Below are positions 46,290 to 56,450 of a stretch of DNA of 64,000 nt, one piece after another. The notes below the pieces were generated by a model that saw nothing but the letters and a program-made list of their open reading frames with translations, was not told where the DNA came from and made no database searches. The translations under genes and the position numbers were made by a program. Where the stretch lies: contig CM031562.1 in NCBI GenBank assembly GCA_018466975.1, positions 3,348,001-3,412,000 on the forward strand, in the 5' to 3' direction. The DNA comes from Sparassis latifolia (Eukaryota > Basidiomycota > Agaricomycetes > Polyporales > Sparassidaceae). How positions within the stretch are numbered: the first letter of the stretch is position 1; each line of letters opens with the position of its first letter.

Positions 46290-48323
46290 GTGCTAATAAA
46301 GGGCCGTCTCTGCCCGGGGTACTTGCTGTGCGCTGTGAGTGCAACAACCGCGCCTAGAGAGCGAAGCTGACGCCCTTGACCTTCCACAGTTGCTGTGTTC
46401 GCTATTCACTCGCTTTCTTGCTTTTTGCTGTCTGTGACTCGTTATTCCCAGACTATCATTAATGCCCATGTATCTGTAGCGTTGTCCTGTAAAGTTTGAA
46501 GAGTAATCACCGTTATGAAAGCGCATCATCGCGTGCAAGGCACATGAGCCCCGAACAACTAGCATCCTTCAATGCAGCTTGGACGCAAAAAGGTATGCAC
46601 CAAATCGTTTACAGCCCAGCGCCCCAATAGCCGCAAACCGACAGCAGAGAGAGCGTCTGAGCGCCCAGAGCTAGAGGCGATCTCTCACGTCAAAGCTGGG
46701 ACGAGTATGTCCGCGAGATCGACAAGCGCGAGCCTACGAAGAAACGAGTCACAGGACATGTTGAAGGGGTCGATAACCAGGTCGAAGGGCCGCTGCTAAG
46801 GATAGGGTGTCAGTGATATTACTCGATAGCTGGCTGAGAGTGATGAGCTCCGAGGCGAGCGGGGAGGTCTTCCAGGTGTGCCGAGTGACAACGAGAGGAG
46901 CTCCGAGAGTATATGTATAAGCCCAGTTGGTAGCACAAGAGACCGGTCCTTGTAAGGGCCCGTTGACCGGCCTTCCAAATTGCGTATGAAGGATCACTAT
47001 CACACAAGAGAGTCCTAAGTGCACAAATGTGTGCTCGGGAGGCGATGGACAATATCTTCAAAGATGGGCCTCTCTGGAGAAACAAGTCAGCAACGGGCAT
47101 TAATATGGATTATAATAATGCCGAGAGATGCGGTGCCTCCTGACGAACCATAAAAATAATGTATGGAGTGGCAATTTCTTCGGAGAGGATGTTTCTGCGG
47201 ATAACGCCATCTACAGTTGCCGGCCCTATGGCCACCAATACATTGCTGACGGAGTCATTCCAATCGCGTGGGCACAGAAGGTTGAGATTTTGACACCCCA
47301 CCAATGTATCACGTATAGCACCTTCATGCTGCACAAGGTCACCTACATCATATACAATGCGTGGGGATGCTCCAGATCGACAGTAGGCATCCCAAAGTAG
47401 CGCGCAGTGCGAAGGCTTGTAGCGGCCTAAACATAATTTGGTCAGATCCCTCTGACAGCTGAGAAATCACCATACATACGCTACGGCACATATCTCTGAC
47501 CAGGACCAGGGTTTCATGACATACATTTCAGCACCTTTTTATTTGGCCCACTCCTTGTATCTGGAGCCTTTCGCGAAGGAGGGAAGGAGGAAAGGACAAC
47601 CTTCCACTCCAAGAACCTCGCACTGTTCCATGTCAGCGACTCTTGATTTCATTTAAGCCAAGCAGAATCCATCCTTCATCCAGCACACTGAAATCTCCTC
47701 CAGGTGCATTTTTTCTCGTGTATTTCGCGCATCACCGAACGTAAATCTCTGGGAGTCATGTCTCTCGTGAATTGGTAGACACCGGACTCTTGAAACAAAT
47801 AGTCTTTGGCTGGGTCGGTCGCATGAATCGTTGATTGACCTCTGATCAGAGCCGTATGATCAGAGTGTACATAAGGAACAGATTCTTCCCTGGTCGCGCA
47901 GGTTTGGTTTCATCGTCACTTGAATCTGCGTGCTACGGACCAATAGTCTCACACCGGGCTGACCAGTCAACATGATAGGCCCCTGGTCTTGCTCGAAGGC
48001 CGCGATTGCGTCCATATACTCCTGTCGAATGAGTATCATCGGCTGAGAGCTTGCGATATATCGTGGCAGCCACGACAGGTCCGGAACAGTGCAGTCGACG
48101 ATTATATTGCTGGACCCCGTCGTGTCTCGAAAATCTTCCTAAACTGGAATTGAAGAATGCTTCCGAACGAAGTTACTGATTGCCAGTGGACGAAGCCGGG
48201 ATTACGTCGCATTAATAACTTTGCCGATCTGCATCAAAAGCGTTACATGAAGGCTGGGGTCCAAAACAGAATGCCAAGTTTAAATTCAGGCTACAAAATG
48301 GATATGGCATAGAACTTACACTC
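46290..48323. other. Two-kilobase stretch without a supported gene
   Basis: Short frames only. The minus frame 46749-47100 and plus frame 47128-47400 have somewhat protein-like composition but no recognised domain or clear splice partners. The stretch 47400-48320 is essentially stop-rich on both strands. Confidence 0.45.
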
Positions 48324-49391
48324 TCATCTTCTCCTCGAACCTGTGCATCCACCAATCCCAAATCTTACTGTCGGAACAAGTACTCGACTCTTCCTCTCAT
48401 TCTCGCGGATTGCTCTCTGGATCGCAGATGTCGTATACAACGCCGACTGAACGTGTTCGCGGAGACCACCCGATGGTGGGTCGACAGTGACCTCCATACT
48501 GTCTGCAAGATGCATTTGATGCAGAGTGTCGGTCTTGAAAGAGTCAAGGAACCTGCGCAGCTCGATGGCACCCGCTGGAGTGTCTGTTGTAGCATCAGAC
48601 ATTAATACTCGGATGTGGAATCGTATGTGCGAAACGCACCAAGCGAGTACATAGCCTGAGCAGGGTGTTCGACTTCAGCAACAATACCCTTCATGTCCCG
48701 CAAGACGTCGAGGGCGCCAACATCCCACTCTCCGTAGATGCGGAATCCGAGGAGTGCATATTCGAGCCCTCCATCCGCCCAATCTTCAGCATGTGCAGAG
48801 TCAATACGGAAGTCGAGCAGGGGGTCGGGTAGTTGTGCGAAGACGTGTTCGATGAGAACATAAAGCAACTCGTGGAGTAGGACGAGAACGGCCGAGGCTA
48901 CGAACGCGTCCGATTCCAAGTGGAAGTCTACCGCTTCCACGTCCCCAGAGCGTTCATCCTACGGTGTGAAGAATTAATGCACTGGTGCACTCGCAGGGAT
49001 GGAAGTGATCGCGTACCGAGACTTGAACAGCGTTAACACAAGCTTCGGGTAGAAACACCTCGTTCTCTGCCTCTCCGACTTGAGCTCTCCAGACGGCACG
49101 GGGGACGACACGACGGGTGGTATTGCGACTGAGATACAGGTGCACATGTGGGAAGTTGTTCTGGAAGAAGTGAAGAACGTTTTCATCGGTGGGCATAGGG
49201 AGCAGGTCTCGTGCCTCGCTCCTGGCTTCATAGAAATCGAGGAGGATCTTGAGATATGCCGCGCGTGTGGACTTTGACTGTACAAGATGCTTCTGTACTT
49301 GGTACACCAGAGCGGTGACGGCCTCCCATCGATGCGGATGGTCCTCGTTAATTTTGCGGTTACAGTCATTGAAAAAGACGATACGAGACAT
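48324..49391 (-). CDS. Hypothetical protein with HExxx helix
   Basis: Start ATG 49391 (MSRIVFFNDCNRKINED). A 54-nt intron (GTACGCG donor near 49016, CCGTAG acceptor near 48963) joins QVS to DERSGDVEAVDF; a second intron of about 56 nt (GTGCGT near 48638, branch TATTAATG, acceptor CAACAG near 48583) joins MYSL to DTPAGAIELRRFLDSF, ending at 48324. About 310 residues. The second exon holds VLLHELLYVLIEHVF, placed as the HEL(R/G)H helix of basidiomycete proteins of this layout, followed by an ALLGFRIYGEWD motif typical of the same family (recalled, not searched). Here the second metal-binding His is Tyr, so peptidase activity is doubtful. A TATATAAATGCC box lies about 50-60 bp upstream. Confidence 0.55.
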
Positions 49392-49439
49392 GGTGCAGAA
49401 CTAGCTTACGTGAATGATACTCATCTCAGTCCTGAAGGC

Positions 49440-49453
49440 ATTTATATACGATT
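49440..49453 (-). promoter_or_regulatory. TATA box of the 49391 gene
   Basis: CGTATATAAATGCC on the minus strand, about 50-60 bp before the start codon at 49391. Confidence 0.45.
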
Positions 49454-49753
49454 CCACACTTCCGCGCTGAAGGTACGGATATAAACCATCCGCTCTTCCG
49501 CTCGTGGACAGTTGTGGATCCGACGGTCTGCAACCAAAGCCGATGCCGCATCCGTTGCGCTGTTGGAACCGCATCCGCCGAATCCGTTGTCAATTGGCTC
49601 CCACTATAGTAACGGTGAAGGTAGGCATGCACCCTGCTACCCATCACGACGAATAGTTCTAGCAGTCAAGTGTTGCGAAGGTGGGCAGGTCAACTCGTTC
49701 ATCTCCGCTACGACAAGCTTGTCGCGAAGGATGGGAACGTGGTCGGTCGTAAG
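49454..49753. other. Intergenic flank of the retroelement
   Basis: No supported gene. A plus-strand frame (WAGQLVHLRYDKLVAKDGN, about 49690-49750) reads through the empty insertion site into the right flank (KYEIISAG, 55371 on) if the retroelement and one TAAG are removed. That hints that an exon may have been interrupted, but no family is recognised. Confidence 0.35.
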
Positions 49754-50043
49754 TGTTGGACTTGGATATTTGCCAGTATTTACTCCGACCCGATATGTAT
49801 GTTAATCTTCTGTATTTGTACGATACGAGTCTCGACGTCATTACTCCACAGCGGTTCGTCCACATATGTAGTTATGAATTCATAGTGACGATAGCCAAGC
49901 ACTTAATGCGAGGCTCCACCAGACTCCACCGATGTACATAAAAGAGCGCGAGGAATGCGCTGAAGAGGGCAGTGTGTACTTCCCCCCGAAATATTATTAG
50001 GTCTCGCCGCTTTCCGAGACTCCGATAGTAAGCGAAATCTTCA
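49754..50043 (+). repeat. 5' LTR of copy B
   Basis: 290 bp, starting TGTTGGACTTGG and ending CGAAATCTTCA. A TATA-like ACATAAAAG at about 49936 suggests transcription starting some 30 bp downstream. It appears identical to the 3' LTR. Confidence 0.97.
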
Positions 50044-50058
50044 TTTGCGCAAATGAAG
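50039..50058 (+). promoter_or_regulatory. Perfect palindrome across LTR end and primer-binding position
   Basis: CTTCATTTGC followed by its exact complement (20 bp), overlapping the last five LTR bases and the first 15 leader bases where the primer-binding site should be. I do not recognise a tRNA 3'-end complement there. The same palindrome is present in copy A (653-672... region, minus strand). It could fold the RNA at the priming site; a self-priming mechanism as in Tf1 is possible but unproven. Confidence 0.6.
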
Positions 50059-50213
50059 GGTCATTGATTCCTTCATTCCGACACGCTTACCCTGTTGCCG
50101 ACTCCAACAGCTGTCTATTGGTTTTGCCTCTATTCTACGTCATTCTATAGTCTTTGTTCTATCTGGGTTTTAATCAACGTACGTCCTCATCCCTTCATTG
50201 ATTATTTAGCGCT

Positions 50214-53200
50214 ATGGCCGACCTTCATCCGTTACTCGCAGCGCTTGCTGCCGCAGTCTCGCCTGAGAGTTTTCAAGCCTTGCAGCCGATTTTGGACGTG
50301 CTTGACCAAAGGATTTCACAGGTATCTGCAGAAGCGGCCGCGGCACAGGCAAGTACCGTGAGTGCTGCTCAGATGCAGAACGTCTTACAGAACGCTCTGT
50401 CTACAGCGCAGATAACCGTGCAGGCACCTCCACAGAGCTCGGCTTCGCCCTCTACGACGACTGCTACGCGACCGGCGAGTATCAAGGCCGACCTCCCGCT
50501 TTTCCGAGGACGCGATTCGGACGACGTGAACGCCTGGATCTCGATTATCGAAGATTACCTTACAGCCCAGCACGTTTCAGCGGTTGACTGGGTCACGCAA
50601 ATATCGATCTTACTTCGTGACGACGCGATGCGCAGCTACATCGCACAAAAAAAGGAGATGAAGGAGCAAGGGAAAGTGTTGGACTGGGACGGAATGAAGC
50701 GATGGCTCAAAGGCAAGTATGATTCGCCGCTCCGAATTGAAAGCCTCCGTAATGAGCTTCGCACGATAACGTATAAAGGAAATCTTGCACGTTACAGCGA
50801 GAACTTTAGAACGTATGAGTCCCAGATTCCTGTTCAGGAAATGACTTTTGGTGATCGGCTTTCCCATTTCCTTAGCCATCTCCCTCCCGATATCGCTAGG
50901 GATCTCCGTCGCGAGAAGCCAACCAAGCCGGAGGAGATGTATCATGCCGCCCGCGAACTCGACCGACTTTCGAATCTATATCGCGGCACGCAGAATCATG
51001 GCTCCTCACTAACGAAAAAGGCCAGGAACTTCTTTCGCAAAAGCCCGCAGCGTTCTCCTGCCATCCCTGAATCATTCACACCACCTGTCTCGATATCGAC
51101 ACCGCCCGTGGCAAGCACTGGGCCAGTGCCGATGGATCTCGATGTGATGCAGCCTATGTCGAGGAATAGTAGCGGGGCCAGGACCGATTCCCGGGTACGT
51201 TGTTTCAACTGTAATGGGTTTGGTCACTTCGCTCGCAATTGTCGCTTACCAAGAAAGCCTCGACAGTTGCAACCTTCGCGCTCTCGTCCATGCCAAGATT
51301 TACATGCCTTCGAGAATGCTTCGCTGTTCAAAGATGTTCTGCCGGAGTCGACAGACATCGAGGATCAGCTCGGTTGTCCGGAACTGCACAATCTTGTACT
51401 TACTGACGGTGGTCATACAAAATTACCGTCTTATGGCGTCAAACTAGGTGACTGGGATTGCCGTAAATGGCATGAAACGGATGCTATCCTCGACACGGGA
51501 GCAGTGTGCTCTTATATCAAGCTTGAACTCGTTCGACGGATTCGTGCAGAAGTTTTTCCCATTGACACCCGCATTATATTAGGAGCCGGCAGTACTACGA
51601 CGTCTGCCTTTGCACGATTCCGTATTATGTTAGGTGGTATCAAGTACGGAATGTATGCATATGTGCTTGATCCAAATAGCCACCTTCGTTACGGTCTCGT
51701 CATCGGTCAGAACTTTATGAAGCGACATAACGCTCAACCCTGCTGGCCGAAGAACTCTTGGACGCTTTCAGATGATCGAAACATGAGAACCACGGAGATT
51801 CACCCGAGTAAGCAGACTCCGGTTAAGTCTTCGTCGACTGGCGCTGTTCATACGTCACCCACGTTAGTAACGGCCGAGTCACCGCTGCATGTTATGGCCG
51901 AAGAAAGGGATAGTTTGAATATGAGATCGGAGAAAAAGAAGTCACTTGCTACAAAGTTGAAGGACTTCGTGAAGAACAAATTCCCTAAGCTATTTCGAAA
52001 AAAGGTAGGCTTTCCGCCGAAGCGTCAATGGATGCATTCGGTAGAATTAAAGGACTCAAATCAGCAGCCTATCCGAGCTCGTGGACGACCGTTTTCGCCA
52101 CTTGAACACGAAGCTATTCGGGATTTCGTTAATGAAGGCCTAGCAGAAGGCGTCATCGAGCCGAGTGAGTCCCCTTGGTCATCTCCATTGATGCCGGTAA
52201 GGAAGAAAGATGGAACTATGCGGATTTGCGCCGATTATCGTCTACTGAATGAAAAGACGATCCGCAATAGTTACCCTTTACCGCGCATTGATGATTCATA
52301 TCAAAATTTAGCGGGAGCTCATTATTTTACGTCTCTTGACCTCAAATCAGGTTACTGGCAGGTACGTCTCACCGACGATACTAAACCGAAGACCGCATTT
52401 CAAACTCGATTCGGTCATTACCAGTTTCGTGTCATGCCCTTCGGCCTAGTTAATGCTCCTGCCACCTTTCAAACCATGATGAATGACGTTCTACGTAACC
52501 AGCTCGATAAGTTCGCCATGGTTTATCTCGATGACATCATAATCTACTCACCGACATTGGAGCAGCACATCCAACATGTCGATGCCATCCTTAGCACCCT
52601 TGCCGCACACGAACTCGTCCTTAATGAAGCCAAATGTATATGGGGAGCTACCGAACTACTCTATCTCGGACACATCATTTCTGCCGAAGGTATACGTCCG
52701 AACCCTGATAAGATATCAGCGATATTGACTTGGCCTCGTCCCCAGACCATAACTCAGCTCCGGGGTTTCTTGAATATCGCTGGCTATTACAGACGTTTCA
52801 TACGGAGTTTTGCGAAGACAGCTGGAGCTCTCTACTCTCTCTTGAAAGGACGTCCGCAGAAGGGATCGACTATTGAATGGCCTGAAAGTTGTGCGCAGGC
52901 ATTTCAAAATTTGAAACGGCATCTCACCAGTCCGCCTCTACTTATCTATCCAGTTCCATGGCGAGTTTTCGTCATTGATAGCGATGCTTCCGGCGAATGT
53001 ATCGGAGGAGTTTTGCAACAGACATCTTATCCACTCGAAGCGTCTAGCGAAGGGGGAAGGAATAGCAATTCTTCTGACGCTCGCTTCGAGTTTCGTGATC
53101 GCGATCTTCACCCTATTGCCTATGAATCTCGTCATTTGACACCAACCGAACAGAGATATTCTGCGCAGGAGCGCGAGATGCTGGTCGTTGATTATTTACT

Positions 53201-53393
53201 TCAAAAATGGCGTGCCTACGTTGAGGGGTCACCTATCGTCATCAGGACAGATCATGAATCATTGAAATACTTTCTTACTCAAAAGAATCTCGGCCATCGT
53301 TTACAGCGCTTTGCTGACAATATTGGCCATTTTGACGTGAAGATTGTCTATCGTCCAGGAAAGCATCAGCTCGCTGCTGATGCATTATCATGA
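50214..53393 (+). CDS. Gag-protease-RT-RNase H polyprotein
   Basis: 1059 codons from ATG 50214. Residues 1-325 are Gag with the capsid-like region; a CCHC zinc knuckle (CFNCNGFGHFARNC) lies at about 329-343. The aspartic protease motif ILDTGA has its catalytic Asp at residue 427. Reverse transcriptase spans about 610-800 with MRICADYRLLN, LDLKSGYWQV, MPFGLVNAPATFQ and the active-site YLDD at 771-774. RNase H follows (FVIDSDASGECIGG, YSAQEREMLVV, RTDHESLKYF). The frame ends at TGA directly after ADALS, where the family usually continues with Arg. As the integrase frame continues in phase, a single C-to-T change of a CGA codon explains the stop. The alternative is programmed readthrough. Confidence 0.95.
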   Translation: MADLHPLLAALAAAVSPESFQALQPILDVLDQRISQVSAEAAAAQASTVSAAQMQNVLQNALSTAQITVQAPPQSSASPSTTTATRPASIKADLPLFRGRDSDDVNAWISIIEDYLTAQHVSAVDWVTQISILLRDDAMRSYIAQKKEMKEQGKVLDWDGMKRWLKGKYDSPLRIESLRNELRTITYKGNLARYSENFRTYESQIPVQEMTFGDRLSHFLSHLPPDIARDLRREKPTKPEEMYHAARELDRLSNLYRGTQNHGSSLTKKARNFFRKSPQRSPAIPESFTPPVSISTPPVASTGPVPMDLDVMQPMSRNSSGARTDSRVRCFNCNGFGHFARNCRLPRKPRQLQPSRSRPCQDLHAFENASLFKDVLPESTDIEDQLGCPELHNLVLTDGGHTKLPSYGVKLGDWDCRKWHETDAILDTGAVCSYIKLELVRRIRAEVFPIDTRIILGAGSTTTSAFARFRIMLGGIKYGMYAYVLDPNSHLRYGLVIGQNFMKRHNAQPCWPKNSWTLSDDRNMRTTEIHPSKQTPVKSSSTGAVHTSPTLVTAESPLHVMAEERDSLNMRSEKKKSLATKLKDFVKNKFPKLFRKKVGFPPKRQWMHSVELKDSNQQPIRARGRPFSPLEHEAIRDFVNEGLAEGVIEPSESPWSSPLMPVRKKDGTMRICADYRLLNEKTIRNSYPLPRIDDSYQNLAGAHYFTSLDLKSGYWQVRLTDDTKPKTAFQTRFGHYQFRVMPFGLVNAPATFQTMMNDVLRNQLDKFAMVYLDDIIIYSPTLEQHIQHVDAILSTLAAHELVLNEAKCIWGATELLYLGHIISAEGIRPNPDKISAILTWPRPQTITQLRGFLNIAGYYRRFIRSFAKTAGALYSLLKGRPQKGSTIEWPESCAQAFQNLKRHLTSPPLLIYPVPWRVFVIDSDASGECIGGVLQQTSYPLEASSEGGRNSNSSDARFEFRDRDLHPIAYESRHLTPTEQRYSAQEREMLVVDYLLQKWRAYVEGSPIVIRTDHESLKYFLTQKNLGHRLQRFADNIGHFDVKIVYRPGKHQLAADALS

Positions 53394-54902
53394 CGCGACG
53401 GTGAAGATATACCAGATTCCAATACATTGGGCCCGCTCTTTGCTCATCCTATGGTTGTGGCACCAGCACCTACGCTTCCACACACGAATAGTGCGGATTT
53501 GATTTTTGGTTCCGAAGAATGGTTGTATCGCAACAACCAAGCCGAACCGGCACCCGAATCGTCTCGAGAACAGACAGAAGAACCTAGGTCAGTGTACCAG
53601 ACACTAAAAAAATGGTATGATAGCTTACGCGCGAAAGCCGATAGTGGTGACTCTAGTCCTGACCAGCGCGGCTTCTTCATGCGTGGCGATGTAATGTATC
53701 GCCTTCTCGATAATAAGGTCTTGGTGGTTCCTATGAATTTCGAGCAATCGGAGATGTTAGTACGGAACGTTCATCAGGATCTTGGTCACCTTGGTTTCCG
53801 GCCGGTTGTTGAAGCCATCAAGGACCGTGCCTGGCTGCCCGATCTTTCGGAGGTTGTCGATTTCGTTATTTGCACCTGTGATCATTGTCAATTCTCGCGC
53901 AGTGGCCCTGTCCCGACTCAACCTTTGCATCCTCTTCCACGTGTTGGAGCTTGGAGCCGTTGGGCTCTTGATTTCGTCGGTCCCCTCCTGCGCACAGCCG
54001 CCGGTAATGCATATTTATTGACCGCAATGGACCACGGCACTGGTTGGACCTACGCAGATCCACTCCCGCAACGCTCGAAGGAAGCTGTTGTTTTGATGCT
54101 GAAGAAAATTATTACTGCGCATGGGAAACCTTTGAGTATCCTGACCGATAACGGTGAAGAATTTATATCCTACTTGGTTCAAAATTTCCTCCGCCGTCTT
54201 TCGGTCAATCACCTTCGCACGACGCCCTACCACCCGCAAACGAATGGTCGCCTTGAGCGTTTCAACTACGAGCTGGAAGAGATGTTAATGCGCTATTGTG
54301 CCCCGAATTCGCAAGGTAATTGGGATACTTACGTTGACGATGCCTTGCTGGCGCATCGCGCACATATCAATCGCCGCTCGGGGACCTCCGCATTTTATTT
54401 GACTTACGGGTGCACGCCTCGTCTGCCTCACGATCTCGTTGCTGACACTATTCAAGTGCCTCCTACCGATGAGGAGATTGGTCAGCTACAGAATGAACGA
54501 CTTGAACATATCCAGGACTTGGAGCGCCTCCGCGAAGAAGCTAATGAACGTGCTAGGCACCGCCTTGAAGAACAGGCCGAACGCCGCGAAAGTTCCTATC
54601 GCGAGCGTGCTTTGGGAATTGGAGATCTTGTTCTTCGAAGGTCAGAACCTGATTCGAAAATCCACCCGCGCTGGGATGGACCGTTCATTATCCGAGATGT
54701 CACTGATAAAAACACGTATCAGCTTAGCACCCGCAACGGATATATCCTCCGTCGACTCTACAATGGAGAGCGATTGAAACGGTACTTACCTTCAAAACTT
54801 GATCCCGAGCCGCCGTTATGGTATGCGAGTGCAGATTTACAGCGAAAGGATGCTGAAGCAAGACGAAAAGCTGACCTTGCGAGACGTCGAGGACAGCACT
54901 GA
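53394..54902 (+). CDS. Integrase, in phase after the TGA stop
   Basis: The frame continues without shift from the preceding stop; it has no ATG near its beginning (the first alternative start would be TTG at 53427), so it depends on readthrough or on an unmutated ancestor. The HHCC zinc-binding part is visible (HQDLGHLGFRP ... CTCDHC), then the DDE core: ALDFVGPLL with Asp, LTDNGEEF with Asp, and NGRLERFNYELEEM with the catalytic Glu. A GPF-type segment (HPRWDGPFIIRDV) follows, and a charged Arg-rich tail ends at TGA 54900-54902. It catalyses cDNA insertion. No chromodomain is seen at the C-terminus. Confidence 0.93.
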   Translation, partial: RDGEDIPDSNTLGPLFAHPMVVAPAPTLPHTNSADLIFGSEEWLYRNNQAEPAPESSREQTEEPRSVYQTLKKWYDSLRAKADSGDSSPDQRGFFMRGDVMYRLLDNKVLVVPMNFEQSEMLVRNVHQDLGHLGFRPVVEAIKDRAWLPDLSEVVDFVICTCDHCQFSRSGPVPTQPLHPLPRVGAWSRWALDFVGPLLRTAAGNAYLLTAMDHGTGWTYADPLPQRSKEAVVLMLKKIITAHGKPLSILTDNGEEFISYLVQNFLRRLSVNHLRTTPYHPQTNGRLERFNYELEEMLMRYCAPNSQGNWDTYVDDALLAHRAHINRRSGTSAFYLTYGCTPRLPHDLVADTIQVPPTDEEIGQLQNERLEHIQDLERLREEANERARHRLEEQAERRESSYRERALGIGDLVLRRSEPDSKIHPRWDGPFIIRDVTDKNTYQLSTRNGYILRRLYNGERLKRYLPSKLDPEPPLWYASADLQRKDAEARRKADLARRRGQH

Positions 54903-55065
54903 ACGTATGTTTGTCATTGTTTGTTTCACGCGCTTATTTTTGCTGGAGGCTCCAAAAAAACGATGTCTCTTGTACCGGTAATTATTTTGTCTTCTTTTAT
55001 CGCTGAGATGCTCTTGTGTACGATAGTTAGTTGATGTTCCTTCTTTCGAGGACGAAAGATCTTAA

Positions 55066-55076
55066 CGAGGGGGTAA
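55066..55076 (+). promoter_or_regulatory. Polypurine tract
   Basis: CGAGGGGGTAA immediately before the TG of the 3' LTR, in the position that primes plus-strand DNA synthesis. Confidence 0.7.
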
Positions 55077-55366
55077 TGTTGGACTTGGATATTTGCCAGT
55101 ATTTACTCCGACCCGATATGTATGTTAATCTTCTGTATTTGTACGATACGAGTCTCGACGTCATTACTCCACAGCGGTTCGTCCACATATGTAGTTATGA
55201 ATTCATAGTGACGATAGCCAAGCACTTAATGCGAGGCTCCACCAGACTCCACCGATGTACATAAAAGAGCGCGAGGAATGCGCTGAAGAGGGCAGTGTGT
55301 ACTTCCCCCCGAAATATTATTAGGTCTCGCCGCTTTCCGAGACTCCGATAGTAAGCGAAATCTTCA
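55077..55366 (+). repeat. 3' LTR of copy B
   Basis: 290 bp, TG...CA, appears identical to the 5' LTR. It is followed by TAAG, repeating the four bases before the 5' LTR. Confidence 0.97.
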
Positions 55367-55848
55367 TAAGTACGAGATTATTAGCGCTGGAACCGCTGCG
55401 GTAGTGTCCGTCTAAAGCGGTCAAGCTTTCAAGTGAGACTGCGTAGACCTATTGTTTCGTCGGTGAGTAGTTCGGAGCATTACTCCGGAACAGATGTGTC
55501 GAAAACTGCTGCCAAAGGATCTACGAAGTCATACACACTCTCAGGTATTTCTCCTTGGCCGTTCAATGGAGGTACGTTTATCTGCACCCGCCATCGGATG
55601 GTTACATCAACAAGAACAATATCCCCCTCGCGAAGGAGTTCTTCCCTCGCACGGTGCTCAAGCTTCAAGACGCTAGATGCTCGTCATTCGAATAGATCCC
55701 TTCTTGTCCTCCTCCACGCTCCGTAGTTCACGCAGAGATGTAGGCCGATCGGCATGCGGCGAGCATTCACGCTGACTTAACAACAGGCCGAACGAATTCC
55801 AGGAGTTAGTCACCGGGCGCGCTACCCACGACAGATCGCAGCTCAGTA
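55367..55848. other. Right flank of the retroelement, no firm gene
   Basis: A minus ORF at 55480-55668 (MKLEHRAREELLREGDIVLV) is protein-like and could be an exon, but I recognise no family and see no certain splice partners. The plus ORF 55433-55726 is its shadow. Confidence 0.35.
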
Positions 55849-56450
55849 TTACAGCTTCGCCAGAGTCTCCCTGATACCGTCGCCCTCTACGAGAATGCAC
55901 GGCCCGCCATAGATGACTTTGCTCTCGAGACCATTGTCCTTGATGTAAGAGACGACGGCTGCGTCTTCCGCACCAGGCTGGAGCCAGAGGGCGGGGATAG
56001 AGAGGGCTTTCGCCTGTTCGAGGATCCCCAGAGTAATCTGATAAACATACCGCAAAGATTAGAACGGCAGCGACTTCAGAATGTCCGGGAAGTAGACCTT
56101 AGGATTTGTGATAATACTGATGGATGTATCAGCCGGCGAAGGCAGATCCCCTAAGCTGCGAACGGTGTTTACACCCTCGAGCGTGTCCTCTTTCTGGTGT
56201 AGGCCGAAGGACGTTAGATACGTCCACTTATCTGCCAATTGCACCTACAGGATGCACAGGGGTAACACTCAAGTCGCGAGCGAGGTACCACTTCAGAACC
56301 TAGAGATAACAACGATAAGTTCGCGCAGTAATTCAGACTGATGAGGCGCGGTACCTTCGTCCCAAACTTGGTCTGGTCTTTCGACGCGCCTACGACGGCG
56401 TATTGAGGCGAGGAAAGGAACACTTTCTTGGTTTCCACCGAGCCAGACAT
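55849..56450 (-). CDS. CoA-binding domain protein
   Basis: A small Rossmann-fold protein of the CoA_binding_2 type (YccU/YneT-like, related to the CoA-binding domain of succinyl-CoA synthetase). Start ATG 56450; exon one has YAVVGASKDQTKFGTK, the glycine-containing nucleotide motif. A 55-nt intron leads to VLKWYLARDLSVTPVHP, a second (GTAGGTGC donor, ACACCAG acceptor) to KEDTLEGVNTVRSLGDLP, and a third (GTCTAC donor, TTATCAG acceptor) to ITLGILEQAKALSIPALWLQPG, ending at 55849. Four exons and about 145 residues, normal length. The biological role of the family is poorly defined. Divergent from ZNHIT3. Confidence 0.88.

Larger units (their letters stand above)
49754..55366 (+). mobile_element. 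Full-length Ty3/gypsy retrotransposon, copy B
   Basis: A 5613-bp element bounded by two 290-bp LTRs (TG...CA) that look identical by eye. The flanks carry a 4-bp direct repeat TAAG (49750-49753 and 55367-55370). Internal order is gag, protease, reverse transcriptase, RNase H, integrase, the Ty3/gypsy order. Coding is one continuous frame broken only by TGA at 53391-53393. A purine-rich tract precedes the 3' LTR. No envelope-like ORF and no C-terminal chromodomain is visible. Identical LTRs indicate a recent insertion. Confidence 0.97.

Noticed and set aside
50610..50945. Minus-strand ORF of 111 codons within gag
   Set aside because: It is a shadow of the gag frame; composition and similarity support only the plus frame.
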